The notes beneath the pieces are model-generated. The model did no database searches and had not been told where the DNA came from. It saw nothing but the letters and a program-made list of their open reading frames with translations. DNA of 64,000 nt from Delphinus delphis (taxonomy: Eukaryota > Chordata > Mammalia > Artiodactyla > Delphinidae): assembly GCF_949987515.2 (NCBI RefSeq), contig NC_082702.1:55521600-55585599 (forward strand). Reading direction: 5' to 3'. A program made the translations under genes and the position numbers. Shown piece by piece: positions 11,255 through 22,639 of this stretch (position 1 is the first letter of the stretch; each line of letters starts with the position of its first letter).

Positions 11255-11412
11255 CAGTAGAACAGGTGTAGGAGTCCCCCCAAGGGCTTCTTGAAACCCT
11301 GATCCCCAGGCACCACCCCAGAGCTTCTGACTCAGCAGGTCCAGGGTGCAGCCCAAGAATCTGCCTTTTTCTGACAGGTTCCCAGGTGAGGCTGGTGCCT
11401 GGAGGATGGGGT
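11255..11412 (+). mobile_element. MER5-like hAT DNA transposon fragment
   Basis: 'ccccaggcaccaccccagag', 'ttctgactcagcaggtccag' and 'aagaatctgcctttttctga' follow the order of the non-autonomous MER5 (hAT-Charlie) consensus. No transposase is encoded. Confidence 0.65.
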
Positions 11413-12054
11413 CCCCTGAGAGTCGGGTTTGCCCGATGGGCCAGGGGAGCTGGAGTCCCCACCCAGCCCCTTCCTCCTCCATTATGGCTTATGGCTCTTG
11501 TAAACGCAAACCTAAAGAAGAAATAATTTTTTCCCAAGTGCTGAGAGGGAAAGGAACTTATCCCTTCCCTTTCCGTGCAGTATTCCTTTGAGAAAACATG
11601 CAGTTGTGAATCCTTTCTCTGTCCCTTTGAGATGGATATAAAGCCTTTAAAAACTGAAGAAGCCTCTGGCTGGTTTTACAACCAGGAAAGCCCAGTCATC
11701 TCTGAACTGTAAACTTGGGGAGCACAGCGTCTCCAGGGAGTTTGCCTGGTGCCCGGCTCCCAGCTGTACCTACCTGCTTGTCAGAGAGAGGTGAGGTTTT
11801 AGTTTTCTTTGGATAAAGATGATTAGCCAGCCCAGGTGGCCACCCAGTCGCCAGGTGGAATTAGGAAGTCCTGTGTGACAAAGGGTGCTGTCCCCTTCCC
11901 TGTCCTCAGGGGGAGTGAGGTTTCTCTGTCTTTGCCATCACTTATTCGATCACCTGTGATGTGCATTACCTCTGGCTTAACGCTTATTCAATAGAAAAAC
12001 TGTTTCATTCTTTTGTACCATCGCAGAGAGGATTTTTCTGGGCTGGCTGGAGTT

Positions 12055-12360
12055 TTGTTTTATTTTACTTTTATTATTATTATTTTTTTATCCCAAACTC
12101 CTAACCCTTCCGTCTCCAATGCTCCCTCCCCCTTGGCAACCACAAGTCTGTTCTCTATGTCTGTGAGTCTGTTTCTGTTTCGTAGTTCATTTGTGTCATA
12201 TTTTAGATTCCACGTGGAAGTGATGTCATATGGTATTTGTCTTTCTCTGTCTGACTGACTTCACTTAGTATGATCATCTCTAGGTCCGTCCGTGTTGCTG
12301 CAAATGGCATTATTTCCTTCTTTTTTATGGCTGAGTAATATTCCATTGTATATACGCCCC
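12055..12360 (-). mobile_element. L1 3'-end fragment in CIBAR2 intron 2
   Basis: Minus-strand reading gives the end of L1 ORF2 (motifs such as ...EYYSAIKK remnants near 12330 and the 'tctgtttctgtttcgtagtt' block on the plus strand). It ends about 240 bp past the damaged exon 2 donor and is in sense orientation to CIBAR2. Confidence 0.85.
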
Positions 12361-12596
12361 ATGGGGATTTTGATTTTTAATTCTTTCCCTAACTCCCTGC
12401 AGCCTCCTTGCCCTCCACAAGCCTCCAGGCTCTCAGTCCTGTAAACTGCGGTGTCACCCTGGGGAGGGAGTGATGTGAGCGTCCTCACTCTGGGGACACC
12501 TTTGGAGGAGATGCGTCCGCTGACTGTGGACCCTGCCGGCCGGCTCCAACTCTCAGATCCCCCCGGGAAATGGGTCCGCTGGGGCCACTCGCTCCC

Positions 12597-12988
<392 letters not shown>

Positions 12989-13224
12989 TCAAGGCAGATG
13001 CGGGAGACCGATGGGGTCACAGGGCTGGTCAGTGGCCGGGCAGGAGTGCAGACATGGGCTTGGCTCCTAACCTGGCCTTTCCCACCCCGGGGCCCTTACA
13101 GGGGCTTTATCTTCCCAGCAGAGTTGGTCTGTATTCCAGCCACGCCGAGCCCCAACGACCTCTTTTCTCTGAAATCCCCAGATTCTCTCTTTTCCCCGAG
13201 CTGTTGACATTCTCTCCCTTCTCT

Positions 13225-13590
13225 ACATCGTAAATCTTTATTAATAAACTTTTTTGGGCGGTGGGGGGACCAGTTTTAGGTTTACAGAAAAGCTGAGTGG
13301 AAAGTACACAGGGTTCCTACATACCCCCTCCCCGGCGCTCAGGGTTTCCCTATCATCAACCGCTTCCCTTTCGTGCCCGACCTCTGTTACCAAAGGTGAA
13401 CCAATGGTGACACATTCTTAGTAACTAAAGTCCCTCGTTTACATGAAGGTTCCCTCTTGGTGTCCTGCATGCCGTGGATTTTGACAAGCGCCATCGTCAG
13501 TACCCTGCCTCCACCTTCACAGTGTCGCAGAGAACTCTCGCTGCCCTGAGGACCCCGTGCTCCGCCCGTGGGTCCCTCCTCCCTCCCCCA
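13225..13590 (-). mobile_element. Old L1M segment in CIBAR2 intron 1
   Basis: 'ggtttacagaaaagctgagt', 'agggttcctacatacccc' and 'gaaggttccctcttggtgtc' are conserved L1M 3'-region motifs in antisense. Heavily diverged. Confidence 0.65.
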
Positions 13591-14034
13591 GCCCTGAACC
13601 TTTAGTGTGTCCTCCTGGCAGGCCGTTTATCACCATGTATCGCTTCCTGTTGTGCTTGGTTCCTCTCACCCTCTGCATCTTTCTGGGTCGGGCTTGCGGG
13701 GAGCGTGCTGACTCATCTTTATGTGACGCTAGCCTGGGGCCTGCCCATCGCAGGTGTTCCATGAAAAAATACGGAGTGAGTGAAGGACCTGCTGGATTTC
13801 ATCTTCCCGAGACAGTAAAGGGGGCACAGCCTCAGACAGTCGCCTCGCTCTCGCACCACTGCACCCTCTCCTTGCCCCTCGTCCCACCCAGGTGGTCACT
13901 GCCCCATCCTCTCTCTGTATGACCAAAGCCCCCAGCCTGTGCGTCCCTCCAGTCACATCTCTAAAGCTGGAAGCTGAGAGGAGGGCCCTTTGTCCTCCTG
14001 ACAAACCCGAACTGCTGCAGCCCTTTACGGTTTG

Positions 14035-14285
14035 CAGTGCGCATCGTGGGTATTACCCTGCAAACAAGGTAAACGGAGACCAGAGAGGTGCAGCATCTTG
14101 CTCCAGGTCACACAGCCGGCCGCAATCCCTGTCCCTCCACATGGGGTCCTTGGACCCCCTCAGTCAGAATCGCCTGGGACACAAGTTAAGCCTGCAGAAT
14201 CCCAGCCCACTCTCCGCCAGACTCCCTGTGAGCGAGGTCCAGGGGGCTGCATTTTTAAAGAAGCCCATCAGGTGGTCCAGGGGCA
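14035..14285 (+). repeat. MIR piece followed by MER5-like fragment
   Basis: 14085-14125 has 'gcagcatcttgctccaggtc' (MIR). 14150-14285 has 'ccctcagtcagaatcgcctg' and 'gctgcatttttaaagaagcc' in the MER5 (hAT) order. Confidence 0.55.
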
Positions 14286-14722
14286 CCCTCGAGTTTGTGA
14301 GCCCCAGAGGAGCCAGGCGTGGAAACAGCTGGGTAAGGGGCAAGTTGAGAAGGCAGTGATAGATTCAGGCTGCAGGCAGTGGGGTCGGAGACGATTTCAC
14401 AGAGGGGGTGATGCCTGATGGGGTTTTGAGGTATGAAGAGGGGTTTCCCAGGTAGAGATGAGTGAGGGAAGTTGGGGTGGCCCCTGTGAATTTAGCTACC
14501 CCAGGGCTGTGGGCAAAAATGCTGGAGAAGCAGACAGAGGCCAGATTCTGGAAGCCTCCATGGTCTCTAGACCTCCAGGTGGGCGTGGTGTGGGCGGGAG
14601 AGCATCCTTACCACTGCCCCCTGCCCCAGCAGTCCAGGCGGCCCCATCTGTCTTGGTGCGTCTGGCCCCGAAAACCCGGCCGCCCCCTCCCTCCCAACCC
14701 AGGCCAGCGTGGGGCTGCTCAC

Positions 14723-14742
14723 CTGGAGAGAACGATGTTCAT
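14723..14742 (-). CDS. CIBAR2: CIBAR2 exon 1 (start codon exon)
   Basis: ATG at 14740-14742 opens a 20-nt coding segment for Met-Asn-Ile-Val-Leu-Ser plus AG of a split Arg codon, followed by a canonical donor (gtgagc) from 14722 downward. The short MNIV-S start matches what I remember of mammalian CIBAR2. Intron phase is 2, requiring a G at the start of exon 2, which is present. Confidence 0.8.
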
Positions 14743-14868
14743 TGTGGCTGGAGACAGCAGCTGTCCTGGTCCTGGGGTCCAGGGCCCCAGGGGTCCCACA
14801 GGCCTGGGAGAAGCCACACGGGGCTGGGTGCAGCTGCGTGGTCCTGGCTCAAGGGACACTGCCACCTG

Positions 14869-14881
14869 GTTACCAGGCGAC
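14869..14881 (+). promoter_or_regulatory. RFX X-box-like motif upstream of CIBAR2
   Basis: GTTACC-A-GGCGAC fits the ciliary X-box consensus GTNRCC(0-3N)RGYAAC with one mismatch. It lies 127-139 bp upstream of the CIBAR2 ATG. RFX2/RFX3 drive genes of motile cilia through such sites, so it fits the gene's role. Found by motif only. Confidence 0.5.
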
Positions 14882-14919
14882 GTGGCCACCTGCAGTCACC
14901 CTGGGAGGAGCCTCCGCTG

Positions 14920-14933
14920 GTCACTAAGGCAAC
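14920..14933 (+). promoter_or_regulatory. Second RFX X-box-like motif upstream of CIBAR2
   Basis: GTCACT-AA-GGCAAC fits the X-box consensus with one mismatch in the first half-site and a perfect second half-site. It is 178-191 bp upstream of the ATG and about 40 bp from the first motif; paired X-boxes are common in ciliary promoters. Confidence 0.45.
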
Positions 14934-14999
14934 CTCTCCCCGGGCCAGCCTCCCCTAGCGGATTAGGAGGCCTCAACCAGCCTTGCGCTGGCCCAGGTG

Positions 15000-15260
15000 G
15001 GGTCGCCGAGAGGCTCCCAGTCTCCCGGTGAAGATGGAGGTTCTTGTGGACCTGGCAGCGCTGGGGTTCCCCAGGAGGTGCGGGGACCGGGCTTAGGGCT
15101 GCTGGCCCTGCGCCCAGCTGTGCTCGTGGGCCGTATTGCTGGGGCTCCGCCTCCGAGAAGGCCACGCGGCCTTCCCCAGGCTCCTAGGAGACTTGGCTAC
15201 TCAGGGGGGGTTTGCGAAAAAGCACAGCGAATCGCTGCTCGGCGCTGAATCGAGGGGACA
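15000..15260. promoter_or_regulatory. CpG-rich stretch upstream of CIBAR2
   Basis: By hand count about 16-19 CpGs in 260 bp, GC about 65%, clearly above the surroundings. Its position 260-520 bp upstream of the ATG makes it a plausible promoter-proximal region. No TATA box was seen. Confidence 0.4.
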
Positions 15261-15660
15261 GGGCACCAGCCCACAGGGACATCTTCAACGCGTTAATCAT
15301 CATTTTACTGGCCTTTCCCCCCTTATAAACACTATCTGCTCATTGCTAGAAAAGCAAGAAAACAACGATAACACAAAAAGAAGAAAATAGAACGGCACAT
15401 ACAAAACTGTGCTGACTGAAGTACGGTACATTTTGCTAATTGTAGGATGTGTGCAGTTCAGTGCATCTCCGTTTTACCTGAAGGAAAGAAATAGGCAACT
15501 AACAACCCCAACAGTAAGAGATTGGGCGGGAAGAGGGGAAGGTAGAAAAGCAGCATGTTGGTAACTTGCCATGGAGGACCCGCTGCACAAGTGTGTTCAC
15601 TTTGTATACGTCTGAAGGTCTTTATAACGAAGAGTGTGTTTGTTTTTTTTAAAGTGTATA

Positions 15661-16438
15661 TGAAAGCGAGGACTTTATTTTGATTGAAATACAGTTGATT
15701 TACAGTGTTGTATTCGTCTCTGGTGTACAGCGTGGTGATACACACACACACAAACACACAGACACTCTTTTTCAGATTCTTTTCCAGTATAGTTTTTTAC
15801 AAGGTATTGAATATAGTTCCCTGTGCTGTACAGTAGTTCCTTGATAGTTATCTCTTTTATATATAGGAGTGTGTCTGTTAATCCCATACTCCTTGTTTAT
15901 CCCTCCCCTCCTTTCCCCTTTGGTAACCATAAGTTTGTTTTCTCTGCCTGTGGGTCTGTTTCTGTTTTGTAAATAAGTTCCTTTGTATATTTTTTTAGAT
16001 TCCCCATGTAAGTGATATCATATGATATTTGTCTTTTCTCTGTTTGACTTACTTCACTTAGTATGATAATCTCTAGGTCCATCCATGTTGCTGCAAAGGG
16101 CATTATTTTGTTTTTTTTTATGGCTGAGTAATATTCCATTGTATATATACACCACACCTTCTTTATCCATTCCTCTGTTGATGGACACTTAGGTTGCTTC
16201 CATGTCGTGGCTATTATGAATAGTGCTGCTATGAACATTGCGGTGCATGCATCTTTTCAAATTATAGTTTTCTCTGGATATATGCCCAGGAGTGGGATTG
16301 CTGGATCCTATGGTAGGTCTATTTTCAGTTTTGTAAGGAACCTCCATACTGTTCTCCACCGTGGCTGCACCAACTTACATTCTCACCAGCATTGCAGGAG
16401 GGTTCCCTTTTCTCCACACCCTGAAAGCGAGGACTTTA
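15661..16438 (-). mobile_element. L1 3'-end insertion with perfect 17-bp target-site duplication
   Basis: Element body 15678-16421, flanked by identical copies of 'tgaaagcgaggacttta' at 15661-15677 and 16422-16438. The minus strand reads the L1 ORF2p C-terminus ([27 protein letters not shown]) and 3' UTR. The undamaged duplication marks a comparatively recent insertion upstream of CIBAR2. Confidence 0.95.
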
Positions 16439-16439
16439 G

Positions 16440-16600
16440 AGTCAGCTAAATACAGGTTCAAATCCCAGCCCTGCTGTGTGACCTTAGGCAAATCAGCTGA
16501 CCTCTCTGGGCGGCAGTCTTCTCCCCGGTAAAATGGGACCGTGGCCCTCTTTCCTTGCCTTGTTGTCAGGGGAAATAAGTCCCTGGTGCATCAGTAAAGA
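16440..16600 (+). repeat. MIR interrupted at its start by the L1
   Basis: 'tacaggttcaaatcccagcc', 'tgctgtgtgaccttaggcaa' and 'ggtaaaatgggacc' give a MIR directly next to the L1 target site. Confidence 0.8.
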
Positions 16601-16609
16601 GACGGCAGG

Positions 16610-17000
16610 GCAGCCCCCAGGGCAATTCCTGGCCTGTCTGCCCACAGTGGCGCCAGCCCTGGGGTGGCTGGTCCTGTGCTGGTTACCTGTCCCTCCCCCC
16701 ACATCTCTGCGTGGTCCCTTTATCACCCCATACGTCCCTTTGCACAAGCTCAGTGCTCCCTGTGGGCCCTGAGCAATGCATACACATAACTCAGCTTCTT
16801 CCTGTCTGGGGCATGTCACCTCCCCTGACTACCCACACGGTGGCCCTGACCGGTGCCCCGAGGCTCTGCCAGTCACTGTGCAGGTCTTCCCTGGATGAGG
16901 CCGTGGAAGGGGCTCCTGTGTCCCTGCTCTGTGCGGAGCGGCCGTCCTGGTACCGGTCAGATCCCTTGCACGCTCTCGGCTCCGTCTCTCTCGGGGGCTG
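16610..17000. other. No recognised feature
   Basis: Unique-looking GC-rich sequence; open frames here lack homology, splice context or codon pattern. Confidence 0.4.
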
Positions 17001-17255
17001 CACCGCACTGAATAGTGTCCCCCCCAAATGCACGTCCACCCAGGACCTCAGAATGTGACCTTATTTGGAAATAGGGTCTTTGCAGATGTCATTAGCTGAG
17101 CCGAGCCATCCTGGAGCAGGACAGGCTCTGGTCCAACGACTGGGGTCTTGTAAAAAGAGGAAGCAGACACACAGGGAAGATGGCCACGTGACAGCAGGGG
17201 CGGAGACCAGAGGGATGTGGCTCTGAGCTACGCCTGGCTTCCCTCGCTTCCTGCA
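17000..17255 (+). repeat. Ancient LTR-like (MaLR-type) repeat fragment
   Basis: 'actgaatagtgtccccccca', 'tgaccttatttggaaatagg', 'ggtctttgcagatgtcatta' and 'agatggccacgtgacagcag' follow the same consensus as 2790-3095. Confidence 0.5.
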
Positions 17256-17597
17256 CATTTGGTGAAAAGCTTCAGTTCCATCCCTGGGCCTCGTTCTATC
17301 CCTTACATATGATTTCTCTCCCTCCCTCCTTCCTTCTGTCTCTTTTCAACTTCATTAACGTTTCATGCAGGTAATTCTCATCACAACAGCAACAATAATA
17401 ATACCTGCGGGGCAGCTCTGGGCCTGTCCTGCTCCAAGCCCCACACTCATTCACTCATACACTCGGAAAACAGAATCGGCGTTTTCTTACCAAATGTGGG
17501 ATTTTTAAAAAGTTGGAGTTGGGAATCAGCAGGCCAACATTAATTGGAGACGTGACATGTCACTTTAAAATGCAAGCTTTTCAGTTAGCGAACTGCG

Positions 17598-17965
17598 ATG
17601 GTCAGTCTTTTGTGTCATCTCAGCTGGGCCATAGTGACCCACCGTTTCATCCAACACGAACGCGTGGGTTGCTGGGAAGGCACTGGGGGATGCGGTCGGC
17701 CTTGCAGTCAGTTGGCTTGAAGTAAAGGACCTGACCCTCAGTGACATGGCGGGGTGGGAGGGCCGCGGGGCTTCACCCCTTCACCACTGGGAGATCCTAG
17801 GAGCAAAAGTGAGGTTTCCAGGAGCTTCAGCTCCTGCCTGAGTTTCCAGCCCGCCCTTCGGATTTCGGACTTGCCAGCCCCACATCACGTGAGCCAGTTC
17901 CTTAAAATAAATCTCCTCATATATTCGGTTGGTTCTGTTTCCCGGGAGCACCCACCTCTTGTAGG
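17598..17965 (+). repeat. Ancient LTR-like repeat, unassigned
   Basis: Motifs 'tcatctcagctgggccatag', 'ggacttgccagccccacatc', 'agttccttaaaataaatctc' and 'ggttggttctgtttcccggg' recall a widespread mammalian repeat whose 3' part carries AATAAA. The family was not determined. Confidence 0.45.
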
Positions 17966-18317
17966 ACTAGGAGAGGCCGCAAAGCCATTTCAGGTTTCTG
18001 GGGCTCCGGAAGTGTGAGTTCAGTGTTATAAGCAACGACCACCAGAGGGCAGCAGAGACCCCCTAATGGGGAATTACCACGTGGAGGGCAGAGTGGGAGG
18101 TGACCCCAGGAAACGCACCAGAGGAAGCCCGTGCCTTCAGGCAAGATGGGAAAAGGAGCAGCTGATGGAGAGAAAGGGCAGTGGGTCATTCATGAACTTA
18201 AAGAACTTTAAAGAACGGAGACCACTTTCTAGTAGGGCTACACGGAGACATCTTGTGGCCAGAGAGAGAAAAGCCAAGAGACTGGGGAGAGGGGGTGCAG
18301 GGGCTGGGTGGGGAGAG

Positions 18318-18590
18318 AGCCTCCCCCTCCTTCCACCCTCCCCCTCCTTCCACCCTCCCTCCCCCTCCTTCCACCCTCCCTCCCCCTCCTTCCACCCTCC
18401 CTCCCCCTCCTTCCACCCTCCCTCCCCCTCCCTCCACCCTCCCTCCCCCTCCCTCCCCTCCCTCCCCTCCCTCCCCCTCCCTCCCTCCCCTCCCTCCCCT
18501 CCCTCCCCCTCCCTTCCCCTCCCTCCCCTCCCTCCCCTCCCTCCCCTCCCTCCCCTCCCTCCCCTCCCTACCCTCCCTCCCCCACCCCAG
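18318..18590 (+). repeat. Polypyrimidine tract with a 21-bp sub-repeat
   Basis: About 270 bp of almost pure C/T. The 5' part has a 21-bp period ('ttccaccctccctccccctcc' variants starting at 18369, 18390 and 18411); the 3' part is (ccctccct)-type. The complementary strand is a run of GGGAGGGAGGGG blocks able to form G-quadruplex or triplex DNA. Proline/serine-rich open frames across it are artefacts. Confidence 0.95.
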
Positions 18591-18689
18591 GCCCCTTCAC
18601 TACCCTTGGCTGTAGGGGCAAGCAGGTCTGTGTCTTAGAGAAAAATGGCGTGAACCCTGTGCACACCCCACCCCCACCCCTGTTTAGGG

Positions 18690-19560
18690 CGCATGGCTTG
18701 CACTCTTTCTTTCCTATATGTATTTTTGCTGAACCACGTGAGAGCCCATTGCAGACGTCCTGCCCCTTTGCCCCAAATCCAGCATGCACCTCAAGAGCAG
18801 GTTCATTATGTTCTCCTGCAAGAACTCACGTGACCATCACACCCAGAAAACATGGGTGCAGGGCTGGCATGCAGTACACTCTCCGTGGGCGCATTTCCCC
18901 AGCCGTCCCACTAAAGTCACTGGTGGCTGGTTTTTCCGCTGATTCGGGATGCATTGCAATTCCTGCTGAGTCTGTTTAGTCTCCTTGAGTTGAAAGGGGC
19001 CCCCCCGGCCTTTTCTTTTCAGGATGCTGCCTTTCTGTTTGTAACAGAAGTAATTTCTGTCCTACAGAAATAATACAAGAACTCCTTCACCCAGATTCTC
19101 CAGCTGTTAACATTTTACTGAGTTTGCCTTATCATTCTCTTCTCGCTCTCTCTTTTCTGATCCACTTGAGAGCAAGTTGCAGACCCGATGCCCCTTTACC
19201 CAAATACCCGGTGTGCGTTTCCTAAGAGCAGGACGAGCCTCTCACACAGCCACAGACAAACTTGAAACCAGGCGCTTCACACTGTTACACACTCTTTCAC
19301 TCTTTATCTAATCTGCAGGCTTCATTCAGATTTCACACTTGTAATGTCGTTTCAGTACGTAAGCAAACAGATAATTTTCTCGTGCTCCAGTGTCCAGTCC
19401 AGGGTCACCTGCTGTCCTTAGCTGGCATGATTCTGATGTCTTCGTGGACGGGGGGCCAGTTGCTTTGGGGGAATGTCGCTCCGTTGGGCTGGGCGCGGGT
19501 CTCACACCTGGGCCCGAGGACTGAGGCGGGTGGTCCTTCCCCGTTTTATGAGACTGTGTT
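18690..19560 (-). mobile_element. Old L1M segments, two partly repeated pieces
   Basis: 19060-19545 has 'tccagctgttaacattttac', 'gagagcaagttgcagacccg', 'tctttatctaatctgcaggc' and 'tccagtgtccagtccagggt', a conserved antisense L1M 3'-region order. 18700-18850 repeats part of the order ('tgagagcccattgcagacgt'), and 18970-18990 has a 'tttagtctccttgag' block. Both are diverged. Confidence 0.6.
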
Positions 19561-19621
19561 CCATGGCCAGCTCCGTTCCCTCCTCCGTTCCCCATGTGGT
19601 GTCACTGCCAGCTCTCTTACG

Positions 19622-19690
19622 TGCCCCTCACCTGCTGCCCCTCACCTGCTGCCCCTCACCTGCTGCCCCTCACCTGCTGCCCCTCACCTT
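19622..19690 (+). repeat. 14-bp tandem repeat
   Basis: Four to five copies of 'gcccctcacctgct'. Too short for a satellite; likely a length-variable minisatellite. Confidence 0.9.
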
Positions 19691-19869
19691 GCCCAGGATC
19701 TGGCTCCGTCATCCTCCGCCCCCCACCAGGGGTTTGCTGAGTGTCTCCTCCACCCCCGGCCCCGGGCTGCTGTTGGGGACGCCTCTCTACACAGGCAGAA
19801 GGGTCCCTGACTCGTGGAGCTAGTGCCCAGGGGCCAAGTCCAGGCTCCTTCCTCCTAGCTGGCCCCAGG

Positions 19870-19965
19870 GCAGGCCAGGACTCCCCTGAGCCTCAGTTTG
19901 CTCATCTGTGAAGTGGGGACAGTCATCTTCCGCCCTCACACGGTGACCTCAGGGAGGAAATGAGA
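19870..19965 (+). repeat. MIR fragment
   Basis: 'gagcctcagtttgctcatct' followed by 'gtgaagtggggacag' is the MIR tail. Confidence 0.75.
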
Positions 19966-20135
19966 TGGTGCCAGGAAGGGACCCTTGGTGTCAGGCCAAA
20001 GTAGCCCTGGGCAGCATGGGGGTGGCTGCTAGTGCCCAGAGGGGCTCCATCCCCATGTGGGGTCTGACCACACCGAGCTCCGGGAGCTCTGCCCTCCCAG
20101 ATCCAAGCCCCAACATTTTTAGTGCCACTCAATAT

Positions 20136-20478
20136 TGAATTAGCTTTGTTTTTTTTTTCTCCTGGCTTCAATTGGGTCTTTGTTGCTGCACGCGGGCTTT
20201 CTCTAGTTGCGGCGAGCGGGGGCTACTCTTCGTTGTGGTGCGTGGGCTTCTCATTGCGGCGGCTTCTTTTGTTGCGGAGCACGGGCTCTAGGGCGCGTGG
20301 GCTTCAGTAGTTGTGGCATGCAGGCTCAGTGGTTGTGGCTCGCGGGCTCTAGAGCGCAGGCTCAGTAGTTGTGGCTCACGGGCTTAGTTGCTCCGCAGCA
20401 TGTGGGATCTTCCCAGACCAGGGCTCGAACCCGGATTCTTAATCACTTCGTCACCAGGGAAGTCCCTGAATTAGCTTT
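20136..20478 (-). mobile_element. CHR-1-type SINE, long form, with 12-bp target-site duplication
   Basis: Element about 20148-20466 on the minus strand. The tRNA-Glu-derived head is at the right end (plus strand '...caccagggaagtccc'), the T-rich tail at the left. 'tgaattagcttt' flanks it at 20136-20147 and 20467-20478. This long form is characteristic of cetaceans. Confidence 0.95.
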
Positions 20479-20479
20479 T

Positions 20480-21195
20480 TTTTTAGCAGCCACATCACAC
20501 CGAGCTGGCATTTCACAGGCCTCACGGAGCCAGCAGGCAGGTACATGAACTCAGAAAGGGGCACTCGGTTGGGGCTGCTGCAGACCCTACAGTCAGCAGT
20601 GGCTTTGCAGCCCTGCTGGGCCCGGTGTTTCTTCTGACTCTTGAGTCCGGCTTGGGGGACATGCTGAGAGGCCCCAGGGAGACAGGGGTCGGGCAGGGCC
20701 CCCCGATGGGTCCCGCTCGGTGAAAGCGGAGGGGTGGTCCCAGGTCCGGAAATGGCTCTGTCCTAGATGGGCCCGCACTGGGGGCATCAGGCCAGCCGGG
20801 AGGGATGAGGCTGGAGGGGGCGATGGGGAAGGTTCCCCGACCGTGCCTGGCCTCAAATTGGGAAAGAGCAGTAAGGAGCCAAGCAGAACGTCCCAGTTCA
20901 CATGACGGGCAGCGTCTGGGGTGGGGCGGGGGTGTCTCGTGCTGCTCGCCCCTCACCCCCCCCAGATTCTGCTTCTGCTCTGACTCCTGAGCTCTGAAAC
21001 ATGAGATAATAAACGTGTTCTGTCTGGGGTCATTTGGTTACAGCCTCCCCAGGAGACTCCTTTTTAATCCAAAGCCTGGCCATTCATCTGCTCTCTGGGG
21101 CCGGCTGCAGAGGACACAGAGCTAGTGTGAACCCTGGGGGAGCAGAGGACTCATGGGGGTCCACAAATCAAAGGAAACCCCAAATAATTATGGCT
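20480..21195. other. No recognised feature
   Basis: GC-rich single-copy-looking DNA; an AATAAA-like 'gataataaacgtg' occurs at about 21004 but without gene context. Confidence 0.4.
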
Positions 21196-21197
21196 TT

Positions 21198-21353
21198 AAG
21201 AAGATGGAAAGGGGGAATTCCTTGGTGTTCTAGTGGTTAGGACTCTGCGCTTTCACCACCGAGGGCCTGGGTTCAGTCCTTGGTCAGGGCACTAAGATCC
21301 CATAAGCTGTGCAGCGTGGACAAAAAAAAAAAAAAAAAGAAAGAAGATGGAAA
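21198..21353 (+). mobile_element. CHR-type SINE, short form, with 13-bp target-site duplication
   Basis: Element 21211-21340, head 'gggggaattccttggtgttc', A-tail at 21322-21338. 'aagaagatggaaa' flanks it at 21198-21210 and 21341-21353. The perfect duplication dates it as fairly recent. Confidence 0.95.
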
Positions 21354-21359
21354 CTTATT

Positions 21360-22630
21360 TTTCACTGCAGGGGGCTCTATGATGTCAGGGCCCAAGTTTC
21401 TCCCATCTTGTTCTTCCTATTCCTAGAGTCACCCCAGGTGCCAAAATGGCTGCTGGAACTCAGGTCATCACATCTACCATCCAGCAAGCAAGAAGAAGGG
21501 CGGGGCGAAGAACGGCATGCCCCTTTCTTAAGCTGTGCGTCACTTTGCACTCACATCCTGCTGGCTAGAACTTAGTCACACAGCCACACCTAGCTGCAAG
21601 GGAGGCTAGGAAATGTAGTCCAGGCTGCAGGGCCCCACTTCTGGCAGGGCCCATAGCTACCAACTTCGCATGGACTCAGTATGCACTCACAGACACCAAA
21701 GCCCCAGCCTCTCCCAACAGGACACCAATGTCAGGGATCTGGGGAACTTGGCAAACACCCCACCCCGTGTTCCAAGAACTCGGGGCTCCTGGGCTGAGCA
21801 GGCACCCGGGACAGGCCTGGTGTCCCATCTTTCTCCAGGCCAGCGGTGGCCTTGGGTTCCCCAGGCTCAAGATCTCGTTTGTGGCGTGCCTCGCTGCCTG
21901 TCTGCAGTCTTGACCAAACAATTAGAAAGGGCTCTCAGATTTCTTCAAATGAGTGGAAGAACAGAACCAAAACCAAAATATGTTTCCCTTGGAAAACTCA
22001 GGGGTGATTTTGAAACCCAGTGATGCAGAATGTCGGGAAGGGGTTGGAGTGATTGCCCTCTGGGTCCACTGAACAGAGGAAAATCCAGAAGCACTCCTGG
22101 GAGAGTGCCCTGAAGGACTGGGGAGAGGGATCTCGGGAGGAGGGCTCGGGAGTCGTGGGATCAAGTCCGCCTTGGCGGCTGGGTGCCATGTGACCCGGGC
22201 AGTCACTTCCCCTCTCTGGATCTCATGTTCTTTTCTGTATAATGAGAGGGTGGGATCAAGAGTCCCCCCATCTCTGTTGCCCTGGGGATCAGTTCCACAT
22301 CCCAGGGCACCCTGCACTCTGACCCTGTATAGCTTTCTGAAAAACCCTCAGCCCACAGCTCAGCGCTGCCCCGGGGACCCGTGGTTCCTGGGAGCCCGGC
22401 CGCAGCTCCACGTGAAGGGGCCTCTCTCCTCAATTCTTTCTCATCTGCTGGACTCCTGGCAACACACACGTTTCCAGAACAGGAAAGCCTTGTTCCCTCC
22501 TAGGCAAAGAGAAGACAATTTAGGAGCCATTAGCAGTTCCCCGGGAGAAGAGAGAAAGGGAAGGACGATGGGAAAAGAAAACCCTAAGATGCATCTTATT
22601 CATACTTTTTACAAAGCTGTTTTCCCCCTA
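21360..22630. other. Mostly unique DNA with a MIR piece
   Basis: 21450-21615 resembles an old interspersed repeat ('agaacttagtcacacagcca') of unknown family. 22165-22260 is a MIR remnant ('ctctctggatctcatgttct'). Nothing else is recognised. Confidence 0.4.
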
Positions 22631-22639
22631 ATTTTAGAA

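Noticed and set aside
18066..18979. Proline/serine-rich proteins
   Set aside because: Low-complexity translation of the CCCTCC tract; frames exist in all three phases.
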